From contig LQPU01000015.1 in assembly GCA_002101905.1 (NCBI GenBank), positions 62,001-126,000 of the forward strand: 64,000 nucleotides of DNA, given 5' to 3'. Made by a program: the position numbers and the translations under genes. The DNA comes from Mycobacterium shimoidei. GTDB lineage: Bacteria > Actinomycetota > Actinomycetes > Mycobacteriales > Mycobacteriaceae. Positions 1 to 9,600 of the stretch are shown here, piece by piece. How positions within the stretch are numbered: position 1 is the stretch's first letter; each line of letters opens with the position of its first letter. The notes under the pieces were generated by a model. That model saw only the letters and a list, made by a program, of their open reading frames with translations. It ran no database searches and had not been told where the DNA came from.

Positions 1-1
1 T

Positions 2-1891
2 GACGAGCGACGTGCCCGCATCGAGGTATATCGCCGTGGCGGCAGCGACGACGAGCTGGTCGTCGACATCACGGTGACGGCGCCCGACGGCAGTAGGTGC
101 ATCGATATCCGCGCACTTCGCTACACGGCGGTGGACTCGACGGTGGCGCCATCGCGCAACCAGGATCCCGCCGCGATGGTGCACGTCATCGAATGGCAGC
201 CACTGCAGCCCGACCCACAGCAGAATGGCGCTGTTCGAGACACGCTCGCGATCGTCGGAGACGACGGCATCGCGGGTGCTTTCGCCGCCGCCGGTTACGT
301 CTCGGGGGCCGTCGCCGACGCGCGATACGTCCTCTATGTGCCCGAGCTGCGGCCCGACGAGCCCGACCTCGACTGCGCGGTTCGCGTTTCACTGGAAGTG
401 GCCGACCTGGTGCGCCGGCTGGCCGAGCGCGACGATGACCACCCGGTCACGCTGTGGATCGTCACTCAGGGTGTTCGCGAAGGCGCCTCGGACGCGGCGG
501 TTCGGCAGAGTTTCCTGTGGGGGACGGCCGGGGTCATCCGGGCCGAGCAGCCACAGCTGTGGGGTGGCCTGGTCGACCTTCCGGCCGAAGCCCACATCAG
601 CGACTGCGTCTCGGCGCTGTCCGGCATCTTGCCCACCCCGGCCAAGTCGATCGTTGCGCTGCGCGACGGCGAATTCGTCGTGCCGGACCTGGTGCCGGTC
701 TCCGGCGAACCGGTGCGCGAGCCGTTGCGGTGCCGCCCGGATGCCGCATACCTGATCACCGGCGGCATGGGTGCACTGGGCCTGCTGACCGCCGGCTGGC
801 TCGCCGACCACGGTGCGCGACGGCTGATCCTCGCCGGCCGCACGGCGTTGCCGCCGCGGCGCGACTGGGACAGCGACACCAACGACGCCGACACCCGCAA
901 CAAGATCGCCGCGATCCGGGCGCTGGAGCTGCGAGGTGTCGCGGTCGAGGCGGTGGCCCTCGACATCGGTTCGCCCGACGCGGTCCAGGGGCTGCTCGCC
1001 AAGCGCGACGCCGACGGGGCCGCACCGATCCGCGGCATCGTCCACGGGGCCGGTATCACCGATGCCCAGCTGTTGACCGAGCTCGAGGAGGGCCGCCTGC
1101 ACCGCGCCATGTGGCCGAAAATCGCCGGTGCGCAGGTATTGCATGAGGCATTTCCGCCGGGAAGTCTCGACTTCTTGTTCTTCACCGCGGCCGCCGGCGC
1201 GGTCTTCGGTGTCCCCGGACAGGGCGCTTACGCGGCGGCCAACGCCTACCTCGACGGTTTGGCCCGGGCCCGCCGGCGGCAGGGTTGCCACACCGTCAGC
1301 CTGGACTGGGTGGCCTGGCGGGGACTCGGGTTCGGAGCCGACGCGCAAATCGCGGTGCAAGAACTCGAGCGGCTGGGCTCACGACCGGTCGACCCCGACG
1401 AAGCCTTCGCGGCCTGGGACCATCTGGAGCGCTACGACGTCGCTCAGGCCGTGATGGCCCCGATGCCGACGTCGGCCGGGCTGACCGAATCCGAGGCACA
1501 CAGCACGTCACCGGCCTGGTCGCAGATGTCGCCCGAGGAGATGCGAAGTGAACTCGAGGACGGCTTGCGGACCATCCTTGCTCACGAGCTTTCGATGCCG
1601 GCAGCCGAACTCGACCTGGACCGGCCGTTCGCGGAGCTGGGCCTCAACTCGGTGATGGCAATGTCGGTTCGACGGGAGACTGAGCGGTTCGTCGGCATCG
1701 AGTTGTCGGCGACCATGCTCTTCAACCATCCGACCGTGTCGTCGCTAGCGAATTACCTCGCCAAAAAGCTCGTACCGCAGGAAAACCCGGACGACGACAT
1801 CGATATGCTGACCGACTCGGCGAGCAGCGTGCTGGACGACTTGTTCGACAGCGTGGAATCGGCACCAGCCGGCAGTGAGAGGGGTGCTTGA
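2..1891 (+). CDS. Type I polyketide synthase, C-terminal part (PpsB-type KR-ACP), 5' end outside window
   Basis: The frame is open from the left edge, so the gene begins upstream. What is visible is a linker that could follow a DH-like region, then a ketoreductase with an NADPH-binding GGMGALG motif at about 774-795, then a C-terminal acyl carrier protein whose attachment Ser lies in an LGLNS motif. There is no enoylreductase between linker and KR. The KR 'LDWVAWRGLGF' motif and the acidic tail ending VLDDLFDSVES match my memory of the end of M. tuberculosis PpsB, which adds a malonate-derived unit and reduces the beta-keto group to a hydroxyl. The position where most KR domains have the catalytic Ser reads T-A-A; PpsB as I recall it has a similar T-A, so I do not call this KR dead. 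The stop lies a few bases before the next gene. KS and AT cannot be judged. Confidence 0.9.
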   Translation, partial: DERRARIEVYRRGGSDDELVVDITVTAPDGSRCIDIRALRYTAVDSTVAPSRNQDPAAMVHVIEWQPLQPDPQQNGAVRDTLAIVGDDGIAGAFAAAGYVSGAVADARYVLYVPELRPDEPDLDCAVRVSLEVADLVRRLAERDDDHPVTLWIVTQGVREGASDAAVRQSFLWGTAGVIRAEQPQLWGGLVDLPAEAHISDCVSALSGILPTPAKSIVALRDGEFVVPDLVPVSGEPVREPLRCRPDAAYLITGGMGALGLLTAGWLADHGARRLILAGRTALPPRRDWDSDTNDADTRNKIAAIRALELRGVAVEAVALDIGSPDAVQGLLAKRDADGAAPIRGIVHGAGITDAQLLTELEEGRLHRAMWPKIAGAQVLHEAFPPGSLDFLFFTAAAGAVFGVPGQGAYAAANAYLDGLARARRRQGCHTVSLDWVAWRGLGFGADAQIAVQELERLGSRPVDPDEAFAAWDHLERYDVAQAVMAPMPTSAGLTESEAHSTSPAWSQMSPEEMRSELEDGLRTILAHELSMPAAELDLDRPFAELGLNSVMAMSVRRETERFVGIELSATMLFNHPTVSSLANYLAKKLVPQENPDDDIDMLTDSASSVLDDLFDSVESAPAGSERGA

Positions 1892-1913
1892 TGAGCCGTT
1901 TGGACGTCGCGCC

Positions 1914-4900
1914 ATGACGGCGCAGTACGACGAGGAGGCACTGCGTTACTGGCTAGCCGACTATCTCGTCACCAACGTCGGCTGCAGCCCGGACGAAATC
2001 GACTTCGAGGTGTCGATGAGCGATCTCGGGCTGGGATCGCGCGATGCGGTGGTGCTCTCGGGGGAGCTCTCCGAACTGCTCAACCGGCGAGTCTCACCGG
2101 TGGAGTTCTGGCAGCACCCGACGATCGGCGACTTGGCGCGGTTCCTCGCAGGCGCTGAACCCGACGAGGACGCCGAGCCGGCAGCCGAAGCCGGGCGGGG
2201 CGCGTTGGACGAACCGATCGCGGTGATCGGCATCGGCTGCCGTTTCCCCGGCGGGGGCGTCGGACCCGACGGGTTCTGGGAATTTCTCTGCGAGGGCCGA
2301 TCAGCGGTCACCGAGGTACCACCGGAGCGGTGGGCTCCCTTTGACGACGGCTCGCCGGAAGTCGGGGCGGCCCTGGCCCGCACCACTCGGTTGGGAGCTT
2401 TCCTGGAGGAGGTCGACGCGTTCGACGCGGAATTCTTCGACATCTCCAGCCGGGAAGCCGTCAAAATGGACCCCCAGCAGCGAATGTTGCTGGAAGTCGC
2501 CTGGGAGGCGTTGGAGCACGCCGGGATTGCGCCGAGTTCGCTGCGGCGCTCGCAGACCGGGGTCTTCGCCGGTGCGTGCTACACCGACTACGGATACCTG
2601 GCGGCTCTCGATCTGGCCGGCGTCGACGCGTGGAGCAACCCCGGTGGGGCGCTGAGCATCATCGCCAACCGGCTGTCATATTTCCTGGATCTGCGGGGAC
2701 CGTCGGTAACGGTGGATACCGCGTGCTCCTCGTCGTTGGTCGCACTGCATTTGGCATGTCAAAGCCTGCGCATCGGGGACTCGGATGTGGCTTTGGCGGC
2801 GGGGGTGAATCTGCTGCTGGCGCCCGGGGTCTTCCGTGCCTTCGATTCGACCGGCGCGTTGTCGCCGACCGGTGCCTGCCACGCCTTCGACGCGGACGCC
2901 GATGGTTTCGTCCGCGGCGAAGGTTGCGGGGTCGTGGTGCTCAAGCGACTCAGCGACGCGATGCGCGACGGGGATCGCCTGCTGGCGATCGTGCGGGGTT
3001 CGGCGGTCAACCAGGACGGCCGGTCCAACGGCATGCTGGCTCCCAACCCCGCCGCCCAGATGGCGGTGCTGCGGGCGGCATACGCCAACGCCGGGATAGC
3101 GCCGCAAGAAGTGGACTACGTCGAAACCCACGGCACCGGAACGTTGCTGGGCGATCCGATCGAGGCGCGCGCACTGGGCACCGTCCTGGGACGTGGAAGA
3201 GCCGAACAGGCACCGCTGCTGATCGGGGCGGTCAAGTCGAATCTCGGCCACCTCGAAGCGGCCGCCGGCATCGCGGGTTTCATCAAGACGGTGTTGGCGG
3301 TGCAGCGAGGCAGCATCCCGGCCAATCGCGGATTCCAAAAGCCCAACCCGCACATCCCGTTCAACCAGATGCGGTTGAAAGTCGTTGCTGAACAACAACA
3401 ATGGCCAGACACAGACCGGCCTCGCCGGGCCGGGGTATCGGCTTTCGGGTTCGGCGGCACCAACGCACATGTGGTGATCGAACAGGCGCCGGCCACCACC
3501 ACCGACACCGCCGTCCGCGAGCCCGACCCGGCGGTCACCACGTTGGTGGTTTCCGGTGCCACCCCGGAACGGATCGCGTCGCTGGCCGGCGTGCTGGCGC
3601 AGTGGATGGACGGCGAGGGCAGCCAGGTGAAGTTGCCCGACGTCGCGCACACCCTCAACCACCACCGCGATCACCACGCTCAGTTCGCCACCGTGTGTGC
3701 ACGCGACCGCGCCGACGCCGTGGCCGGGCTGCGCGCGTTGGCCGCAGGGCGAACCGCCGACGGAGTGGTCGCACCCCATGACGGGCCGTGCGGATCCGGG
3801 ACGGTGTTCGTGTACTCGGGTCAGGGCTCGCACTGGGCAGGCATGGGACGCCAGCTGCTCGCCGACGAGCCGGTGTTTGCGCGGTCGATCGCCACGCTCG
3901 AGCCGATCTTCGTTGAGCAAGTGGGCTTTTCGCTGTGGCAGGTGATCTCCGGCGGTGAGCTGGTGAGCGGTGACGCGCAGGTGCAACCGGTGCTGATGGG
4001 GTTGCAACTGGCATTGACCGACCTGTGGCGCTCCTACGGGGTGCACCCCGATGCGGTGATCGGGCATTCCATGGGCGAAGTAACCGCCGCGGTGGTGGCC
4101 GGCGCGTTGACGGTGGCCGACGGCTTCCGGGTGATCGCCAGCCGATCGCAGTTGATGTCACAGCTCGCCGGGCAGGGTGCGGTGGCACTACTCAATCTGG
4201 ACGCAGAAGCCACCGAGAAGTTGCTCGCGGACTATCCCGACGTCAGTGTGGCCGGCTACGTCTCCCCGCGCCAGACCGTGGTCGCCGGGCCCGTAGCGCC
4301 GGTCGACGAGGTGATCGCCGCGGTGAGCGCGCAGAACCGCTTCGCCCGGCGGGTGAACATGGAAGTCGCATCGCACACCGCGTTGATGGATCCCATCCTG
4401 CCCGATTTGCGTGCGGCACTTGCTGATCTACAACCCTCGATACCGACCATCCCGTTCATCTCCACCGTCACCGAAGACGGTGTCGCGCCCATGCTCGACG
4501 CCGAGTACTGGGTATCCAATGTGCGACAGCCGGCGCGGGTGAGTCAGGCCATCACGATGGCCGCCGAGGAGCACACCACTTTCGTTGAGATCAGCGCTCA
4601 TCCGATCCTGACGCATGCTGTCAACGACACGCTGGAGTCGGTGACCCATCACCACAGTGTCGGAACGCTGGCGCGTGACGGTGACGACACGATCAGCTTC
4701 CACACCAACTTGAACAGCACCTTCACCAGCCATCCGCCGGAGACCCCGCATCCGCCGGAACCGCATCCGGTGCTGCCGACAACGCCGTGGCACCACGTCC
4801 GCCACTGGGTCGACATCGCGCGGGCGCCACGTCGACGCGAATCGGGTGAGCGCGGTGCCGACTGGTCGCCGCCGATCGACGGGCCGATCCCCGCGGAGTG

Positions 4901-6671
4901 GTATTGCCAGCTGACCTGGCCGGCCCGTGAGCTCGCCGAGGCACAGAGCACCCAAGCCGGCTCGTGGCTGGTCATCGCCGACTCCGGACCGGGCGCCGAG
5001 TTCGGCGCCGTGCTCGGCGAGGGCGCGGGGGCGACGATCCTGCCGCCGTCGGTGCTGATAGAGGATCCGGGCGCACTCGCCAACTCACTGGCCGGGGTGA
5101 CCGACGTTCTGTATGCACCCCCGAGGTCAGCCGAGAACTTCGCTGCCGAGCCCGGTTACGAGATTTTCAACGCGGCACGCAAGCTGACCGCGGCCGTCGT
5201 GGCAGCGGAAGCGAAACCGCGACTGTTCATTCTCACCCGCAACGCTCAACCGCTGCGCGAAGGCGATCGGGCCAATCCCGCCCACGCTGCGTTGTGGGGG
5301 CTGGGGCGCACGCTGGCGCTCGAACATCCCGAAATCTGGGGCGCCGTCATCGATGTCGACGAGTCGGTGCCCCCGGCGCTGGCCGCCCGGTACGTGCGGG
5401 ACGAGGCGTACATCGGTGACGGCGAGGACCAAATCGTGTACCGGGCAGGCGCCCGCCACGTTCCGCGGCTGCACCCGAGTTACCCGGCAGCCACGCCCAT
5501 CGAGCTCGACAAAGACAGCTGTCAGCTCGTCATCGGCGCGACGGGCAACATCGGACCGCAGTTGATCAGGCAGTTGGCCAACATGGGCGCAGGCACCGTG
5601 GTCGCGGTGTCGCGTAATCCGGGTTCGCGCCTTGACGAGCTGGCGGCCAGCCTGTCCGCCAGCGGAACGACGTTGGTGACGGTGGCCGCTGACGCCGCCG
5701 ACGAAGCCGCGATGAGCGCGCTGTTCGACCGCTTCGGCAACGACCTGCCACCCCTGGCGGGCATCTACCTGGCGGCGTTCGGTGGCGGCCCGGTAACGCT
5801 GCAAGACATGACCGACGACGACGTCGCCGCTATGTTCCGGCCGAAACTGGATGCGCTGGCGGTGCTGCACGGGCTTTCCTTGCGCCACCCGGTGCGCCAG
5901 TTCGTGCTGTTCTCATCGATTTCCGGAGTGACCGGCTCGCGCTGGCTCGCCCATTACGCGGCCACCACCACGTTCCTGGACACCTTCGCCTATGCGCGCC
6001 GGGCCGCCGGACTGCCCGCCACCGCGATCAACTGGGGGCTGTGGAAGTCACTGACAGATAATCAATCCGACGAGGAACGCCAGGTGACCCTGGACTCCGG
6101 ACTGGAGCCCATGCCCGACGAGACCGCCATCCAGGCGCTGGCGTGGCTCACCGGCCCGGGTGGCCCGGTCTGCCCGACCGTCGTCGCGGCGGACTGGGAC
6201 CGACTGGCCACCGCCTACCGCACCCGAGCGGCACTGCACATCGTCGACGACATGCTGCCGGCCGAGGGAGACGTCGACCGTTCGTCGGCTCCGACCACCG
6301 AGTTCCGGAAAGCATTGCGCGACGCCGACCCGGCACAACGGCACGCGATGCTGGTTGATCATGTGACCGAACAGGTCGTTGCCGCAATGGGATTGGCGTC
6401 GGCCCAGCTGCTTGATCCGACGGTGGGATTCTTCCAATCCGGCATGGATTCGCTGATGAGCGTGACGCTGCAACGTGCGCTGTCGGAGAGTCTGGGGGAG
6501 GTGCTACCCGCATCCGTGGTGTTCGACTACCCGACCGTCGAAGCACTCTCCAACTACTTGGCCACCCTGCTGCCCGAGTTGGCCGAGATCGCCGAGGCAC
6601 AAAGCGCGGACGAGTATGACGATCTCTCCGATGACGAACTGCTGAAAGAACTTTCCGAAAGGCTGGGTTGA
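1914..6671 (+). CDS. Type I polyketide synthase, PpsA-like (ACP-KS-AT-KR-ACP)
   Basis: About 1585 residues from the ATG chosen here because the N-terminus then aligns with PpsA; in-frame GTG starts lie at 1875 and 1884. Domains: N-terminal ACP with Ser42 in LGLGSRDAV; KS about 99-523 with active-site Cys271, the HGTGT His and the NLGHLEAAAG His; AT about 625-930 with Ser719 in GHSMGE and a VASH specificity motif resembling the methylmalonyl-type YASH; KR about 1195-1380 with GATGNIG, a Ser in LFSS and the Tyr; C-terminal ACP with Ser1513 in GMDSL. No DH or ER. An N-terminal ACP is the hallmark of PpsA, which takes an activated fatty acid (from FadD26 in the DIM pathway) and extends it to a beta-hydroxy intermediate. 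It sits 22 bp after the preceding PKS and its stop overlaps the next gene's upstream TTG. The acidic tail ending in LSERLG is probably a docking element. Confidence 0.93.
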   Translation: MTAQYDEEALRYWLADYLVTNVGCSPDEIDFEVSMSDLGLGSRDAVVLSGELSELLNRRVSPVEFWQHPTIGDLARFLAGAEPDEDAEPAAEAGRGALDEPIAVIGIGCRFPGGGVGPDGFWEFLCEGRSAVTEVPPERWAPFDDGSPEVGAALARTTRLGAFLEEVDAFDAEFFDISSREAVKMDPQQRMLLEVAWEALEHAGIAPSSLRRSQTGVFAGACYTDYGYLAALDLAGVDAWSNPGGALSIIANRLSYFLDLRGPSVTVDTACSSSLVALHLACQSLRIGDSDVALAAGVNLLLAPGVFRAFDSTGALSPTGACHAFDADADGFVRGEGCGVVVLKRLSDAMRDGDRLLAIVRGSAVNQDGRSNGMLAPNPAAQMAVLRAAYANAGIAPQEVDYVETHGTGTLLGDPIEARALGTVLGRGRAEQAPLLIGAVKSNLGHLEAAAGIAGFIKTVLAVQRGSIPANRGFQKPNPHIPFNQMRLKVVAEQQQWPDTDRPRRAGVSAFGFGGTNAHVVIEQAPATTTDTAVREPDPAVTTLVVSGATPERIASLAGVLAQWMDGEGSQVKLPDVAHTLNHHRDHHAQFATVCARDRADAVAGLRALAAGRTADGVVAPHDGPCGSGTVFVYSGQGSHWAGMGRQLLADEPVFARSIATLEPIFVEQVGFSLWQVISGGELVSGDAQVQPVLMGLQLALTDLWRSYGVHPDAVIGHSMGEVTAAVVAGALTVADGFRVIASRSQLMSQLAGQGAVALLNLDAEATEKLLADYPDVSVAGYVSPRQTVVAGPVAPVDEVIAAVSAQNRFARRVNMEVASHTALMDPILPDLRAALADLQPSIPTIPFISTVTEDGVAPMLDAEYWVSNVRQPARVSQAITMAAEEHTTFVEISAHPILTHAVNDTLESVTHHHSVGTLARDGDDTISFHTNLNSTFTSHPPETPHPPEPHPVLPTTPWHHVRHWVDIARAPRRRESGERGADWSPPIDGPIPAEWYCQLTWPARELAEAQSTQAGSWLVIADSGPGAEFGAVLGEGAGATILPPSVLIEDPGALANSLAGVTDVLYAPPRSAENFAAEPGYEIFNAARKLTAAVVAAEAKPRLFILTRNAQPLREGDRANPAHAALWGLGRTLALEHPEIWGAVIDVDESVPPALAARYVRDEAYIGDGEDQIVYRAGARHVPRLHPSYPAATPIELDKDSCQLVIGATGNIGPQLIRQLANMGAGTVVAVSRNPGSRLDELAASLSASGTTLVTVAADAADEAAMSALFDRFGNDLPPLAGIYLAAFGGGPVTLQDMTDDDVAAMFRPKLDALAVLHGLSLRHPVRQFVLFSSISGVTGSRWLAHYAATTTFLDTFAYARRAAGLPATAINWGLWKSLTDNQSDEERQVTLDSGLEPMPDETAIQALAWLTGPGGPVCPTVVAADWDRLATAYRTRAALHIVDDMLPAEGDVDRSSAPTTEFRKALRDADPAQRHAMLVDHVTEQVVAAMGLASAQLLDPTVGFFQSGMDSLMSVTLQRALSESLGEVLPASVVFDYPTVEALSNYLATLLPELAEIAEAQSADEYDDLSDDELLKELSERLG

Positions 6672-6676
6672 GCGAG

Positions 6677-9600
6677 ATGGCTGCTGCACCGCCGGATCGC
6701 CGGGAAATCATCACCGAGGCACTGCGTAAGATCGATGACCTGACTGCGCGACTGGAGATCGCCGAAAAGGGTGACACCGAGCCTATCGCCGTGGTCGGAA
6801 TCGGCTGCAAGTTCCCGGGGGGCGTCGACACTCCCGCCCAGTACTGGCGCTTTCTGCGCGACGGTGAAAGCGGCGTTGTGCGGGTGCCGCCGAACCGCTG
6901 GGATGCTGATGCTTTCTACTCCGAAGACCACACCGTGCCGGGGACAATCTGCAACCGGGAGGGGGGTTTTCTGACGTCTTGGCAGCCCGAAGAGTTCGAT
7001 GCCGAATTCTTCGGGATGTCCCCCCGCGAGGCTGCCGCTATGGATCCCCAACATCGGCTGCTGCTCGAAGTGTCCTGGGAAGCATTGGAAAACGCCGGGA
7101 TCACACCCAAAGCCATCCGCAACACCCAGACCGGGATCTACGTCGGCGTGACAACCAGTGACTACTACTGGCTCACCACCTCCGGCGGCGTGGCCCCCGA
7201 GGACCTTGATCCCTACCTGGTCTTCGGGAATGCGTCGAACTTCGCAGCCGGGCGGCTGTCGTATTTCTTGGGTGTGCACGGCCCGGCGGTGGTCATGGAC
7301 ACCGCGTGCTCATCGTCGCTGGTGGCCGTTCACCTCGCATGCCAGGGCCTGCGTCGGCGGGAAACCGATCAGGCGCTAGCGGCCGGCGTCAACTTGATCC
7401 TGAGCCCGGAGAACAGCATCGCCTGCTCGCGGTGGGGAATGCTCGCACCCGACGGTCAGTGCAAGACGTTCGACGCCGCCGCCAATGGGTATGTGCGCAG
7501 TGAGGGCTGCGGGGTGGTGGTGCTCAAGCGGCTCAGTGATGCGCTGCGCGACGGGGATTCGGTGTGGGCAGTGATACGCGGTTCGGCGGTCAACCAAGAC
7601 GGGCCCAGCAGCGGACAGACCGTGCCCAATGGGCCGGCCCAGCAGGCGCTGCTGCGCCAGGCGCTGGCCGCGGCGCGGTTGGCACCGGCCGACATCGACT
7701 ACATCGAGGCGCATGGCACGGGCACCGCGCTGGGTGACCCGATCGAACTCGACGCACTGAGCCAGGTCTTCGGCGACCGAAACGGCTCGGCGCCACTGGT
7801 TTTAGGGTCGGTGAAGACCAACTTTGGTCATGCCGAGTCGGCCGCCGGGATCGCCGGCTTCATCAAGACCGTGCTCAGCCTGGACCAGGGCTACATACCG
7901 CCGCATTTGAACTTCACCGAGTTGACTCCGAACGCATGCGCGGCCGCATCACAGTTCACCATCCCGGCCAAGGGCATGGAATGGCCGTCGGTGGACCGGC
8001 CACGGCGGGCCGGGGTGTCGTCGTTCGGGGTCAGCGGCACCAACGCACACGTGGTGCTCGAGCAGGCGCCGGCGCCGAAACCCGTTGCAGCGCAACCCGA
8101 GCCGGTGGTGAACACCTTGGTGATTTCGGGCAAGACCCCGGCGCGAATCCGGCCGATCGCCGCGATGCTGGCCGACTGGATGGCCAGCGAGGGCGCCGAG
8201 GTCCCGCTGGCCGATGTGGCCCACACCGTCAACCACCACCGCGCGCGCTACAAGAACATTGCCGCGGTGAGCGCGCGGGACCGCGCCCAGGCGGTGGCCG
8301 GCCTGCGGGCGCTGGCCGCGGGCGAACCGGCTACCGGTGTGGTTGAGCCCTGCCAGCTACCCCATGGCTCCGGGACGGTGTTCGTCTATTCGGGTCAGGG
8401 TTCGCAGTGGGCGGGGATGGGTCAGCGGTTGTTGGCGCAGGAGCCGGCGTTTGCTGCGGCGGTGGATGAGTTGGAGCCGGTTTTTGCCGAGCAGGTGGGG
8501 TTTTCGTTGCGGGGGGTGTTGTCGGCTGGGGATCCGGTGGTGGGGATTGAGCGGATTCAGCCGGTGTTGGTGGGGATGCAGTTGGCGTTGACGGCGTTGT
8601 GGGGGGCTTATGGGGTGCGTCCGGATGCGGTGATTGGGCATTCGATGGGGGAGGTGGCTGCGGCGGTGGTGGCCGGGGCGTTGAGTCCGGCTGATGGGTT
8701 GAAGGTGATTGCGACCCGGTCGAAGTTGATGTCGCGGTTGTCTGGTCAGGGTGCGATGGCGTTGTTGGAGTTGGAGGCGCAGGCGGCTGAGAAGTTGGTT
8801 GCCCAGTATCCGGATATTTCGGTGGCGGTGTATGCCGCGCCGGTGCAGACGGTGATTGCGGGTCCGCCGGATCAGGTTGATGCGGTGGTTGCGGTGGTTG
8901 ATGGGCAGGGCCGGTTGGCGCGTCGTATCGAGGTGGATGTGGCGTCGCATCATCGGACGGTGGATCCGATTTTGCCGGAGCTCAAGAGCGCGTTGGTGGG
9001 TTTGTCGCCGGTGGCGCCGCGGATTCCGTTGATCAGTACGGTGGGGTCGTCCGATGGTGGGGCGCCGGTGTTTGATGCTGATTATTGGGTGGTCAACCTG
9101 CGCAATCCGGTGCGGTTCAGTCAGGCTGTTGCGGCTGCTGCTGAAAAGCATTGCACCTTCGTCGAAATCAGCCCACACCCACTACTCACCCACGCCATCG
9201 GCGACACGCTTGCATCAACGGCGTCCGGCGAACACTGCGTGGTCACCTCGGCGATGAAACGAGGAGACGACGAAATTCTGTCCGTTCACACCCAACTCGC
9301 CACCGTCGGTGTGACACCCCCGAAAACCGACCGACGCCGGCTCGTCAACCTCCCACCGACGCCGTGGCTGCACGAAAAGTATTGGCTGGAAAGCAAACCC
9401 GTCGCACAGCGGCTACCCGATGTGCATCCCCTGCTCGGCGTGCACGTCGAGATGCCGTCCGGTCGCGATCATGTTTGGCAGGCTGACATCGGGACCGAAT
9501 CGATGCCGTGGCTGGCCCAGTACAAGGTTCATGGACAGGTCGTGCTGCCAACAGCATGCTACGTCGAGATGGCCTTGGCCGCCGCGCGACAGGCGGCGCC

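Noticed and set aside
1100..1260. Ketoreductase of the first synthase seeming to lack the catalytic Ser (T-A-A)
   Set aside because: PpsB as I remember it carries a similar T-A at this place and is functional in DIM synthesis, so this looks like a family trait.
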